A DNA stretch of 64,000 nucleotides from Ornithinimicrobium cavernae. Its GTDB lineage: Bacteria > Actinomycetota > Actinomycetes > Actinomycetales > Dermatophilaceae. The stretch lies in NCBI RefSeq assembly GCF_003121625.1, contig NZ_QDDJ01000003.1, positions 124,001 through 188,000 on the forward strand. The letters are read 5' to 3'. The notes under the pieces were generated by a model, which saw nothing but the letters and a program-made list of their open reading frames with translations, searched no databases and was not told where the DNA came from. Position numbers and translations under genes: made by a program. Shown here in pieces: positions 1 to 7,610 of the stretch (positions within the stretch are counted from its first letter, which is position 1; each line of letters starts with the position of its first letter).

Positions 1-2
1 AG

Positions 3-314
3 GGCGCCGTGGTGGACCCGCACGCCTACGTGCACGAGTCGGCCTACATCGACCGCGGTGCGCGGGTGGCCCGCGGTGCGCGGGTCAGCTCCGGTGCGTG
101 GGTGGCCGAGGACGCGGTGGTCAGTGAGGACGCCGTGGTCGGCACCAACTCCAGCGTGGGCCGGGGCGCCCACCTGGGTCGCGGTGCCCGTCTGGGCATG
201 CGCGTGAATCTCGGCGACGGCGCGCGCGTGGCCGACTTCGTCACCGTGGAGACGGACGAGCGGGTGCCCTCCGGTGCCGTCCTGCGTGACCAGATGGACC
301 GCAGCGCGGCCTGA
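3..314 (+). CDS. Hexapeptide-repeat (left-handed beta-helix) protein, cut by window edge
   Basis: The frame is open to the left edge, so this is probably the C-terminal part of a longer protein. A GTG at 9 would give 101 residues if it were the start. The visible part is almost entirely six-residue units of the form V/L/I-x-x-G/D-A-R/V (for example VARGAR, VSSGAW, VAEDAV, LGRGAR), about twelve in a row. This spacing is that of the left-handed beta-helix found in acyl- and acetyltransferases and gamma carbonic anhydrases. I see no catalytic histidine or C-terminal helix, so substrate cannot be inferred. It ends 2 bp before the convergent rskA stop. A bacterial UDP-sugar or serine acyltransferase tail, or a non-enzymatic helix, are both possible. 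Confidence 0.6.
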   Translation, partial: GAVVDPHAYVHESAYIDRGARVARGARVSSGAWVAEDAVVSEDAVVGTNSSVGRGAHLGRGARLGMRVNLGDGARVADFVTVETDERVPSGAVLRDQMDRSAA

Positions 315-315
315 G

Positions 316-1089
316 TCACCCCTCGAGCGGCACGGCGACGATGGGGTCGCTCGTCGGCTGCTCAGACCCACCTGCCGGCTCGATCGTGATGCCAACCGCG
401 ACGGCGCCGGCGGGTTCCCCCTCGAGGAGGACCTGGTCCCCGTCGCGCGGCATGAGCCCGGCGGAGACGGCGGTGCCGTCCTCGTGCACGAACCACAGCT
501 GGTAGTCCTGCCCGGAGGGCGCGGCGGTCATGTCCTCGGTGAGGACGACCGCCCGCTCCAGGGAGGATGCCGTCACGACCGTGACCGTGGCGCCGTCCAC
601 CGACTCCGTGGTCCGGACGGCGTCGGGGGCGTCGAGGACCTCCTGCACGGCAACGACCGAGGGGTCGGGCGTGTCCTGGGGCCACTGCGTCACGGCCACG
701 GTGCCGACCGCGATGGTGGCCGCGGCGACACCGGCCAGCAGCCAGCCACCGCCGCGCGAGCGCCTCGCGCGGCGCGTCCGGCGCTCACCCAGCTCGTCCG
801 GGCCGTCGTGCCGAGGTCCCCGGTCCTGGCGTGGCGTCCCCTCCTGCGGCGTCGTCGCGATCTCCCTGAGCAGCTGCGCCCGCAGGGCGGGTGGCGGCTC
901 CACCGAGAGGTGCTCGCTCAGCGCGACCGTCGCCTCCGCCAGCTCGGCGACCTCCGTGCGGCACGCGGCGCACCCGGCCAGGTGCTCCTCGAAGGCGGCG
1001 CGCTCGTCAGGGTCGACCGCGTCGAGGGCGTAGGCAGCGGCGAGGGAGTGCACGTCCTCGCCGGGGGCACCCGGCGTCTGCTGGCTCAC
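316..1089 (-). CDS. rskA: Anti-sigma-K factor RskA-like membrane protein
   Basis: 257 residues. The N-terminal cytoplasmic part carries the zinc anti-sigma motif H36-x3-C40-x2-C43. A single membrane segment lies at about 116-136, and the extracytoplasmic C-terminal domain (about 140-257) has the RskA fold, with motifs such as DYQLWFVHEDG and a GVTIEP-like ending. The family binds a cognate ECF sigma factor at the inner membrane face and frees it after regulated proteolysis. The start overlaps the stop of the upstream sigma gene by 4 bp (ATGA), so the two are translationally coupled. Last gene of the CHRD-sortase-sigK-rskA run. Confidence 0.9.
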   Translation of the reverse strand: MSQQTPGAPGEDVHSLAAAYALDAVDPDERAAFEEHLAGCAACRTEVAELAEATVALSEHLSVEPPPALRAQLLREIATTPQEGTPRQDRGPRHDGPDELGERRTRRARRSRGGGWLLAGVAAATIAVGTVAVTQWPQDTPDPSVVAVQEVLDAPDAVRTTESVDGATVTVVTASSLERAVVLTEDMTAAPSGQDYQLWFVHEDGTAVSAGLMPRDGDQVLLEGEPAGAVAVGITIEPAGGSEQPTSDPIVAVPLEG

Positions 1090-1715
1090 TGTCCACCTCC
1101 CAACTGGTCGCGCATCCGTCTCAGGCCGTCCCGGATCCTCGTCTTGGCGGTGCCGAGCGGCACCCCCAGTCTCTCCGAGACCTCGACATGGGTCAGCCCA
1201 TCGAAGAACGCGAGCTCGATGGCCGACCGTTGCGTCTCGGTGAGGACGTCGAGGGCCGAGTGGACCCGCGTGGCTTCCATCCGACCCTCCGCGGTCTCGG
1301 CGGTGATGTCGAAGGGAGTCTCGACGTGCTGTGATTCGTAGGCGTGGTCCCGCCTGGATTGGGCGGCGGCCGACCGGACCCGGTCGACGGCGCGGCGGTG
1401 GGCCAGGGTCAGCAGCCAGCCCAGGGCGCTGCCGCGGGACGGGTCGTAGGAACCGGCCGTCCGCCAGACCTGCAGGAAGACCTCCTGGGTGACCTCCTCG
1501 GCCTGGGCCCGGTCGCGCAGCACGCGGAGGACCAGCCCGAGGACGCGCGCGCCCGTGGCGTCATAGAGGACCGCGAAGCTCTGCTGGTCGCCCTGCGCCG
1601 AGGCCTGGAGGAGCCGCGACAGGTCCTCTCCCGGGTCGGCGGCCACCGCCCCATCATGCACTGTGGTCAGGGGCCCTGCGTGTTCGAGGCGACGGCGCGC
1701 CCCCGGACCGTGCAC
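1086..1715 (-). CDS. sigK: ECF sigma factor, SigK-like
   Basis: Up to 209 residues. Region 2 spans about 45-105 with the core-binding helix ending EEVTQEVFLQVWR. Region 4 spans about 150-205 with a helix-turn-helix around THVEVSERLGVPLGTAKTRIR. It directs RNA polymerase to extracytoplasmic-stress promoters and is held by the adjacent RskA. The first GTG (1715) has no visible Shine-Dalgarno; the in-frame GTG at 1661 is an alternative that would shorten the protein by 18 residues. Only 12 bp separate it from the sortase stop upstream, so it is probably transcribed with the sortase and CHRD genes. In mycobacteria SigK drives secreted antigens, and here the candidate target lies in the same operon. 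Confidence 0.88.
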   Translation of the reverse strand: MHGPGARRRLEHAGPLTTVHDGAVAADPGEDLSRLLQASAQGDQQSFAVLYDATGARVLGLVLRVLRDRAQAEEVTQEVFLQVWRTAGSYDPSRGSALGWLLTLAHRRAVDRVRSAAAQSRRDHAYESQHVETPFDITAETAEGRMEATRVHSALDVLTETQRSAIELAFFDGLTHVEVSERLGVPLGTAKTRIRDGLRRMRDQLGGGQ

Positions 1716-1727
1716 GGTGGACGCGCG

Positions 1728-2531
1728 TCACCGGCCCGGCGCGGGGTGGACGAGGCGGGCGAACACCACGATGTTGTCCAGGTGGGCCCGTCGCTCCGGG
1801 TCGTAGGTGCCGCCGCACGTGATCAGCCGGAGCTCGGCCCCGCCGGTGTTGCCGTAGACGGTGGCCTTGGGGAAGGCGTCCTTGGGGAAGCTCTCCGCCC
1901 CGTAGACCTCGAACACGGCCGTCGTGCCGTCGGCGCGGTCGACCTCGACCAGGTCGCCCGGCACCAGGGCGCCCAGCTCGAAGAACACACTCGGCACCGA
2001 ACCCTGGCTGGTGACATGGCCCTCGATGACGGCCGGGCCGACCTCCCCGGGAGTGGGCGAGCCCGCATACCAGGCGGCCTGGTCGTACCGGTCCCCGCTG
2101 GGCACCTCCAGCCGGCCCTCGTCATCGAGACCCAGGGCGTGCAACGGGCTCTGCACACCGATCGCGGGGATGCTCACCGCCACCGGCTCGGACGCCGGCA
2201 ACGGCTCGGGCTGCTCAGCCGCCGCCGGGCGGCTGCTGTCCGGGGCCCGCGTGGTGGGTGCCGTGTCGGCCCGGGAGGTGCTGCGCCCCGGTGCGTCGGG
2301 CTCGGCCGTCGGCGCGGTGACCCCGGCTGTCGGTTCGGTGGCCGCCGGAGGGTCCTGTTCGTCGGCAGGCTGCCCGGCGCCCGTCGTATGCGGCGCGCTC
2401 ACCGGAGCGGGCGGCTCACCGACCTGGTGGGCCAGTCCCCATCCCAGGAGGGCGACTCCCAGGGCGAGGAGCAGCCCGAAGGCCACGAACGGCATACGCC
2501 GCCCGCGGCCTCCGGTCCGTGCGTTGTCCAC
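1728..2531 (-). CDS. Class E/F-like sortase (cysteine transpeptidase)
   Basis: 267 residues. There is an N-terminal membrane anchor at about 14-34, then a Pro/Ala/Thr-rich linker to about 110, then the sortase barrel. The catalytic histidine is H172 in EGHVTS and the nucleophile is C239 in LITCGGTYD, followed by a DNIVVFA strand typical of actinobacterial class E/F enzymes. I cannot assign the active-site arginine with certainty. Sortases cleave a sorting signal on exported proteins and join them to peptidoglycan or to another pilin. It starts 3 bp after the stop of the CHRD surface protein gene, which makes that protein the obvious substrate. Confidence 0.88.
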   Translation of the reverse strand: MDNARTGGRGRRMPFVAFGLLLALGVALLGWGLAHQVGEPPAPVSAPHTTGAGQPADEQDPPAATEPTAGVTAPTAEPDAPGRSTSRADTAPTTRAPDSSRPAAAEQPEPLPASEPVAVSIPAIGVQSPLHALGLDDEGRLEVPSGDRYDQAAWYAGSPTPGEVGPAVIEGHVTSQGSVPSVFFELGALVPGDLVEVDRADGTTAVFEVYGAESFPKDAFPKATVYGNTGGAELRLITCGGTYDPERRAHLDNIVVFARLVHPAPGR

Positions 2532-2534
2532 GGG

Positions 2535-3308
2535 TCAGCTGCGCTCGCCGGCCCGGCGACGGGTGGCGGCCAGACCGAGGCCACCAAGGCCGAGCGCCAG
2601 GACGCCCATGGTGAGGAGCCCGATGTGCTCGGTGCCGGCCGTGCCGCCGCCGCCCGTCGCGACACCCTCCTCCGGCATCTCCATCTGGGCGACCTCGAGC
2701 TCACCGCACAGGGCCGGGTTGGTCGCCTCGGCGGGGAGCGCGGGGTCCAGGTCGGACTTGGCGTCGCCGTCGTAGGTGCCGCTCCCGTCGTGGTCGACGC
2801 CGTGGACGACCACCACGCCGTTGCCGTCGGCGATCTGCGCCGCAGTCTCCGCGTCGACCTCGATGGTGCGCTCGTAGGTGTAGCTGCCGGTCGCCGGGAA
2901 GTTGGTCACGTCGAGGGCGTGCTCGCCGCTGGTCATGCCCGGCTCGTTGGTGAGGCTGAGCGCCACGCCGCCGTAGGACGGGACGCCGTCAGAGGTCTGC
3001 AGCTCGCCGTTGGGGCCGGTGCCCTCGACATCGGCACCGGGGCAGGTGTTGGTGCCGCCGATGTGGACGTGCTGGGCGTGCGGGGCACCGTCGAGCAGCC
3101 CCTCGCTCTCCAGGATGATGTGGAGCTGGTTGCCCTCGAGCATGCCCCAGGCGGTGCCGGAGGCCCCCGAGTCGTTCAGCTCGGCGAGCGTGCCGGACAG
3201 CTCGGTGCCTCCGTGGTCGTCGGCCGACGCGGGGGCCGCCGCGAGGAACGGGAGCCCGACGAGGGCGGCGACGGCGAGGGGGGCGAGTCGGGATCGGGTG
3301 GTGCGCAT
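2535..3308 (-). CDS. Secreted CHRD-type surface protein with sorting-like tail
   Basis: 257 residues. A signal peptide (about 1-29, cleavage near APASA-DD) is followed by a chordin-like (CHRD) domain with HAQHVHIGG and a later VVVHGVDHD segment. The C-terminus has a Gly/Thr-rich stretch (GVATGGGGTAGTEH), a hydrophobic helix (about 225-247) and the positive tail RRRAGERS. That three-part ending is what a sortase substrate looks like, but there is no canonical LPxTG. The start is supported by AAGGAG 5 bp upstream. It is the first gene of the sortase-sigK-rskA unit. Function of CHRD proteins in bacteria is not established; cell-surface anchoring is the likely outcome. Confidence 0.82.
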   Translation of the reverse strand: MRTTRSRLAPLAVAALVGLPFLAAAPASADDHGGTELSGTLAELNDSGASGTAWGMLEGNQLHIILESEGLLDGAPHAQHVHIGGTNTCPGADVEGTGPNGELQTSDGVPSYGGVALSLTNEPGMTSGEHALDVTNFPATGSYTYERTIEVDAETAAQIADGNGVVVVHGVDHDGSGTYDGDAKSDLDPALPAEATNPALCGELEVAQMEMPEEGVATGGGGTAGTEHIGLLTMGVLALGLGGLGLAATRRRAGERS

Positions 3309-3341
3309 GACATCTCCTTCGTTGGTGGTCTGTCATGCCTG

Positions 3342-3368
3342 ATTCGCTGCCGTCGCGACATCGGATTG
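3342..3368 (-). promoter_or_regulatory. SigK-like promoter upstream of the CHRD-sortase-sigK-rskA operon
   Basis: On the minus strand a CCAATCC box is followed, after about 15 bp, by GCGAATC, 33 bp before the CHRD gene start. From memory, mycobacterial SigK promoters have CCATCC at -35 and CCGAAT at -10, so both boxes are close matches with a slightly short spacer. If real, the sigma factor autoregulates its own operon. The match is by eye. Confidence 0.45.
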
Positions 3369-3381
3369 GTCCGCTCCGTCG

Positions 3382-3993
3382 TCAGGGCCCCAGGCCCCGC
3401 ATCCGCAGGGCGGCCTGGGTGCGGTCGCGGACCTGGAGCTTGGCCAGGACGCGGGACGCGTGGTTCTGGACGGTCTTGAGGGACAGCCCGAGCTCGCGGG
3501 CGATCTCGGCGTTGGACCGGCCGGCGGCGATGCCGCTGAGGACCTCCGACTCGCGCACCGTGAGGTCGTGCGACCACCGGTGGCCCCCGGACAGGACCTC
3601 GTTCGCCACGCCCGGCCCCAGGACCGCGCCGCCGGAGGCCACGGTCCTGACCGCATCGAGGACCTGCGCCTGGGTGGCGCCCTTGAGGAGATATCCCCGG
3701 GCCCCGACCCGGAGGGCGGCGACCACGGTGTCGTCGTCGTCCACCATGGTGATGACGAGGATCGCGGGGGCGGGATCCTGCGACATGAGCTGTCTCGCCA
3801 CCTCGATGCCGGGGAGGTGCGGCAGTCCCAGGTCCAGCAGGACGACATCCGGCCGCAGCTCGCGGGCGATCCGGACCGCTTCGCGCCCGTCCCCCGCCTC
3901 CGCGACGACAGTCAGGTCATCGGCCGTCTCGAGCAGACCCACCAGTCCTCTGCGGAACAGCGGGTGGTCGTCGACGACCAGGATCCGGGTCAT
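3382..3993 (-). CDS. NarL/FixJ-type response regulator
   Basis: 203 residues. The receiver domain spans 1-120 with acidic residues D8/D9, phospho-acceptor D54 (VLLDLGLP) and the switch lysine in GYLLKGA. A LuxR-type helix-turn-helix spans about 138-200 (LTVRESEVLSGIAAGRSNAEIA, with a recognition helix in LSLKTVQNH). It overlaps the stop of the histidine kinase gene by 4 bp, giving a translationally coupled two-component pair. The target promoters are unknown; the membrane protein gene at the head of the operon is a candidate. Confidence 0.92.
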   Translation of the reverse strand: MTRILVVDDHPLFRRGLVGLLETADDLTVVAEAGDGREAVRIARELRPDVVLLDLGLPHLPGIEVARQLMSQDPAPAILVITMVDDDDTVVAALRVGARGYLLKGATQAQVLDAVRTVASGGAVLGPGVANEVLSGGHRWSHDLTVRESEVLSGIAAGRSNAEIARELGLSLKTVQNHASRVLAKLQVRDRTQAALRMRGLGP

Positions 3994-6146
3994 GGTGTCG
4001 CGACCGTCCTCGCCGGACCGCCCGAGCGTGTGGCGTCCTGAGGGTGTGTCTCCGGGGAGCGTGTCGTCGGGGCCGCGGGCGACGTGGTGTGGGTCCGGCC
4101 CGCCGACGCGGCCAGGGGGAGGCGGGCGGTGACCGTGGTGCCGGACGCCGGGCGCGCGTCGATCGTCAGGGTCCCGCCGAGCTCGGCGGCACGCTCCCGC
4201 ATGGCCGTGAGGCCGACCCCGCCCTCGCGCGGCTCGAGCACGCCGCTCCCGTCGTCCCTGACCACCAGGACCAGCTCGTCGCCGCGGCAGGTGAGCCCGA
4301 GCCAGGCGTGGTGGGCACCCGCGTGGCGGACGACATTGGTGAGGGCCTCCTGCGCGATCCGGTAGGCCGCTACCTCCGTGGCCGCGGGCAGCTCCGGCAG
4401 CGCCCCGATCTCCACGTGCGGCTCGACGTGCGTGCCCGGTTCGCCTGCTGCTGGGTGGACCGCGACGCGTCGTGCCAGATGGTGCACGGCAGTGGCGAGG
4501 CCCAGTTCGTCGAGGGCCGGTGGCCGCAGTCCCTCGACGACGTGGCGGACCTCGGACAGGGCGCGTTGGATGCCGGTCCTGAGCAGCACGAGCTCACGGT
4601 CCGCCTGGTCGGGAGCCAGCGCGCCGACCCGGTCGCGGAGCCGGTCGACGTCCAGGACCAGCGCGGCCAGCGTCGGGCCGAGTCCGTCGTGCAGGTCGCG
4701 GCGCAGCCTCTTGCGTTCCTCCTCACGAGCCAGGACGAGACGCTCCTGCGCCCGCCTCAGGTCCTCGACCAGGCCCGCGGCGCGCAGTGCCTCGGCGACC
4801 TGCCGGCCGATGTCTCCCAGCAGTCGCCGGTCACCGGCGCCCAAGGGTGTGCGTGCCCACCGCATGGTCCCGACCGTCGCGCCGTAGGCCATGAGCGGCA
4901 GTGCCTCCGTCGCGTCCGGACCCGGCCCTGACCGGCCGGGCGAGCGGGCACGGTCGGGGGCGCGGGCATACGTCCCCCGCGCGACCACCTGTCCGGACCG
5001 GTCGGTGACGACCAGGTCGGGGAGGCGCAGGAGCGTTGCGAGCTCGGTGACCATCGCGTCGAGGAGCCCCTGCAGGTCGGTGGCGTCCCGCAACCGGCGC
5101 TCGGTCGCCGAGAGCACCTCTGCGGGGGCCGACCAGTGTCCGTAGGTGACCCTGTTGGCCACCGACTGCAGTCCCTGGCGCATCGGAGTGAAGGCGAGCG
5201 CCAGGACGCCGCCGCCGACCCAGGGCAGCCAGTCCGCATCCGGCCGGCGCAGCAGGATGCCCACGGCGGCGATGGTTCCGGCATACACGGCGACGGCGGC
5301 CCCGGTGACGAGCACATAGGTCAGCGAGCGCGACAGGACCAGGTCGATGTCGTAGAGCCGACGCTGCAGCAGCGCGACCGCGATGGCCACCGGCACCGGG
5401 GCCGAGGCCACCGCGAAGAGCCAGGGCGGTGCCCACGGTGTCGCGGCCAGGGGGAGGCACAGTGCAGGGACGGCGAACGCGAGGGCGAACCACGCGAGCT
5501 GCTGGTGCTCCAGGGCGGTCGCGGCGCGCCACTTGATGCGGAGACCGATGACGGCGACAAGCAGTGTCGCCAGAGCGAGGATCAGGGCCGAGACCGCCAG
5601 GGCGTCCGCCACCAGCTGCCACGAGGTGGGCAGGCCCGTGGGGCTGCGGAGGTGGGCCATCCGGCTGTCGAGCGGATACGGTGCCAGCACCGAACCGAGG
5701 ACCAGCAGCACGACGGACGCGAGCATCAGCCTCGCCGGCGCCCGCTTCGCCGGCCAGGCGGTGCGACCGTCGGGGAACACCAGGGGCACCCCCAGGACGA
5801 GGACCAGCCAACCCGTGCCGCGCAGCGCCGTGCCCAGGACAGCCGCGACGGACGCCCCGGCAACCACCTGATCCGCGCTGACCCAGCCGGCCACTCCCCA
5901 GGCGAGGAGCAGCTCCCCCACGGCCCAGGTGGTGGTGCCGAGGAGGATCAGCCGGCCCACCCGGTTGCCCGGGCGGGCCACGACGATGACCGTGGCGGTC
6001 ACCGCATACGCCGTGATGACCAGGGCGACCGCGACCCGGTCGGTCAGGTCGCCGGGCAGCCCCCACCGGACCGACAGCGCGGCGGCCAGCACGGCGACCG
6101 TGGCGGTCGTGGCAGCTGCTGTCGCCCGCAGGCGCCCGGGGCCCAT
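3990..6146 (-). CDS. Membrane sensor histidine kinase, HisKA_3 (NarX/DesK type)
   Basis: 718 residues. About eight or nine hydrophobic segments fill residues 15-320. A GAF-like cytoplasmic region (about 345-455) follows, then the dimerization helix with phospho-acceptor H486 in RRDLHDGLGP. The ATPase domain has its N box in EALTNVVRHA, its G1 box in VRDDGSG and G2 in GGVGLTAMRERA. It phosphorylates the response regulator that overlaps its stop codon. The long multi-pass input domain suggests a membrane or small hydrophobic signal. It begins 4 bp after the preceding membrane protein gene, which could be part of the sensing unit. Confidence 0.9.
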   Translation of the reverse strand: MGPGRLRATAAATTATVAVLAAALSVRWGLPGDLTDRVAVALVITAYAVTATVIVVARPGNRVGRLILLGTTTWAVGELLLAWGVAGWVSADQVVAGASVAAVLGTALRGTGWLVLVLGVPLVFPDGRTAWPAKRAPARLMLASVVLLVLGSVLAPYPLDSRMAHLRSPTGLPTSWQLVADALAVSALILALATLLVAVIGLRIKWRAATALEHQQLAWFALAFAVPALCLPLAATPWAPPWLFAVASAPVPVAIAVALLQRRLYDIDLVLSRSLTYVLVTGAAVAVYAGTIAAVGILLRRPDADWLPWVGGGVLALAFTPMRQGLQSVANRVTYGHWSAPAEVLSATERRLRDATDLQGLLDAMVTELATLLRLPDLVVTDRSGQVVARGTYARAPDRARSPGRSGPGPDATEALPLMAYGATVGTMRWARTPLGAGDRRLLGDIGRQVAEALRAAGLVEDLRRAQERLVLAREEERKRLRRDLHDGLGPTLAALVLDVDRLRDRVGALAPDQADRELVLLRTGIQRALSEVRHVVEGLRPPALDELGLATAVHHLARRVAVHPAAGEPGTHVEPHVEIGALPELPAATEVAAYRIAQEALTNVVRHAGAHHAWLGLTCRGDELVLVVRDDGSGVLEPREGGVGLTAMRERAAELGGTLTIDARPASGTTVTARLPLAASAGRTHTTSPAAPTTRSPETHPQDATRSGGPARTVATP

Positions 6147-6150
6147 CGCC

Positions 6151-6885
6151 TCAGACCCCGCGCAGCTCGGCGTCGGCGCCGGGAGCGGCGGTGTGGCCGG
6201 CGCCAGGAGTGGCGGTGTGGTCGGCGTCCGGTGCCGGGCGGTGACGGAGGAGGATCACACACAGACCGACCCACCACACGATATAGACGAGCGTGGGGCT
6301 GTCCTGCTGCCCGACGGCGGCCAACGGCGGGGCGGCCAGCAGCGCTGCCCCGGTGAGCAGCCCGAGGCCCGTGACCCAGCGACGGCCGAAACCGTCGGCG
6401 AGGGCAGACAGTGCGACGCAGGTGACGTGCGCCCCCAGGCACAGGAGACTCAGCAGGTAGGCGAAGACGCGCATCGAGTTGAGCGCGGAGGCAGCAGCCA
6501 CATCGAGGTCGTGCTGGAACCCGTAGGCGGCAGCCGCACCGGCCGGGAACCCGACAGCCAGCGTGACGGCAACGTAGGTCCCGGCCATGACGAGGCCCGT
6601 CCTGGCGGCCCACCGGCCCCACTGCGACGACCGGCCCATGGTGCTGGCGAGGAAGACCGCGACCGGGACCAGGAGCACGAAGCCGATCGACTCCACGAGC
6701 CAGCCACCCAGGATCATCGTCAGGTCGCCCTGTCCGTAGGCCTCCTCGATCCCGGCGGTGCCGTCCTCTATCAGGGCACCTCCTCCGCTCATCGCCAGGC
6801 CCGTGACCAGCAGGGCCAGGTGGGCCAGGCCCAGGCCTCCGGCGACTCTGGCCGCACCGGGTGTGCGGGACAGCGGTGTGTTCAT
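6151..6885 (-). CDS. Multi-pass membrane protein of unknown function (DUF4386-like)
   Basis: 244 residues with about six membrane segments (for example GGLGLAHLALLVTGLAM near the N-terminus and LVYIVWWVGLCVILL near the C-terminus) and a hydrophilic tail with repeated HTA-PGA units. The ATG at 6885 is chosen because GAGGAGG lies 4-5 bp upstream; the frame stays open further upstream, but that extension is a low-complexity Arg/Ala/Pro stretch. It heads the operon with the histidine kinase and response regulator (4-bp gap). The family resembles DUF4386 proteins. No enzyme motif is visible. Confidence 0.8.
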   Translation of the reverse strand: MNTPLSRTPGAARVAGGLGLAHLALLVTGLAMSGGGALIEDGTAGIEEAYGQGDLTMILGGWLVESIGFVLLVPVAVFLASTMGRSSQWGRWAARTGLVMAGTYVAVTLAVGFPAGAAAAYGFQHDLDVAAASALNSMRVFAYLLSLLCLGAHVTCVALSALADGFGRRWVTGLGLLTGAALLAAPPLAAVGQQDSPTLVYIVWWVGLCVILLRHRPAPDADHTATPGAGHTAAPGADAELRGV

Positions 6886-6992
6886 GGTTCCTCCTCGGGG
6901 AGCGGCCTCGGTCGAGGCCGGTTCCCACCACCGTGCTGCGCGCGGGGGCGTCACGGAGGAGGCGGATTCCCAGGGCGGCCGGGAAGTTCTCC

Positions 6993-7058
6993 CGGGTCGG
7001 TCTGAGGAGGGTGCCGCCGCGCTGCACGCGGGTCGGCCTGAGGAGGGTGCCGCCGCGC
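6993..7058. repeat. Two direct copies of a 30-bp segment, 36-bp period
   Basis: Copies at 6993-7022 and 7029-7058 differ at one position. The core reads CTGAGGAGGGTGCCGCCGCG in both. The 36-bp period keeps reading frame, but the region is not convincingly coding. It is a simple local duplication in the upstream region of the membrane protein gene. Confidence 0.8.
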
Positions 7059-7234
7059 GGCGCGCGAGCCGGGCGTGAGGGAGCGTCGCGCCTGTCTGGA
7101 GGGCGCGGACACGGGCACACGAGCCCCCGCTGGGCGGCCACACAGGAGACACAGTACTCGCGGGTCCGGACGGTGGCGCCGGCTGACGTCGTGCCTGGTC
7201 GGGCGGCGGGGGCGTGGTGTCCGTCTGGCACAGA

Positions 7235-7267
7235 AGAGCGCCGCCACCCTGAGGGTGACGGCGCTCT
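7235..7267 (-). terminator. Hairpin downstream of tRNA-Asp
   Basis: AGAGCGCCG and CGGCGCTCT form a perfect outer stem with an inner ACCC/GGGT pairing and a TGA loop. It lies immediately 3' of the minus-strand tRNA-Asp gene and probably ends its transcript. Confidence 0.7.
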
Positions 7268-7268
7268 G

Positions 7269-7345
7269 TGGCGACCCCGACGGGACTCGAACCCGCGACC
7301 TCCGCCGTGACAGGGCGGCGCGCTAACCAACTGCGCTACGGGGCC
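7269..7345 (-). tRNA. tRNA-Asp (GTC), CCA encoded
   Basis: Read on the minus strand this is a full cloverleaf. The acceptor stem is GGCCCCG/CGGGGTC, the anticodon arm CCGCC-CTGTCAC-GGCGG gives anticodon GTC, and the T loop is TTCGAGT. Discriminator G is followed by encoded CCA at 7271-7269. Confidence 0.97.
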
Positions 7346-7425
7346 TGGTGTCAGGCCTTCCTGCAGTGACCCGGGGGCCACGTCCTGCTCGGTCCGAAGA
7401 CCAATTGCGGTCCGGATGGACCACG

Positions 7426-7498
7426 TATCCCCAACGGGATTCGAACCCGTGTTACCGCCGTGAAAGGGCGGGGTCCTAGGCCGCTAGACGATGGGGAC
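7426..7498 (-). tRNA. tRNA-Glu (TTC)
   Basis: Minus-strand cloverleaf. The anticodon arm CCGCC-CTTTCAC-GGCGG gives anticodon TTC, the T loop is TTCGAAT, and the acceptor strands GTCCCCA/TGGGGAT pair with a terminal G-U. No CCA is encoded. It lies about 80 bp upstream of tRNA-Asp on the same strand, and the two are probably one transcript. Confidence 0.96.
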
Positions 7499-7610
7499 CC
7501 GTCCTGTCGGCCCCCCGCCGCCAAGCGCAGCTCGGATCCGTCGAGGACGTCCGAGAGCATACGTCAGGAACTGACCAAACTCCAAAGCGAGCTCCCGGGC
7601 GGCCCGCCCC

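Larger units (their letters stand above)
6886..7268. other. Gene-free stretch with duplicated 36-bp unit
   Basis: I see no gene here. It holds the ribosome binding site and probable promoter of the minus-strand membrane protein gene, a 36-bp tandem duplication (6993-7058), and the terminator hairpin of the tRNA-Asp gene (7235-7267). Confidence 0.6.

Noticed and set aside
1344-3479. A 711-codon plus-strand frame
   Set aside because: It is antisense to sigK, the sortase and the CHRD gene, all of which carry family motifs.
7269-7498. tRNA pair as a phage or island attachment site
   Set aside because: I found no integrase gene and no repeated tRNA 3' end nearby.
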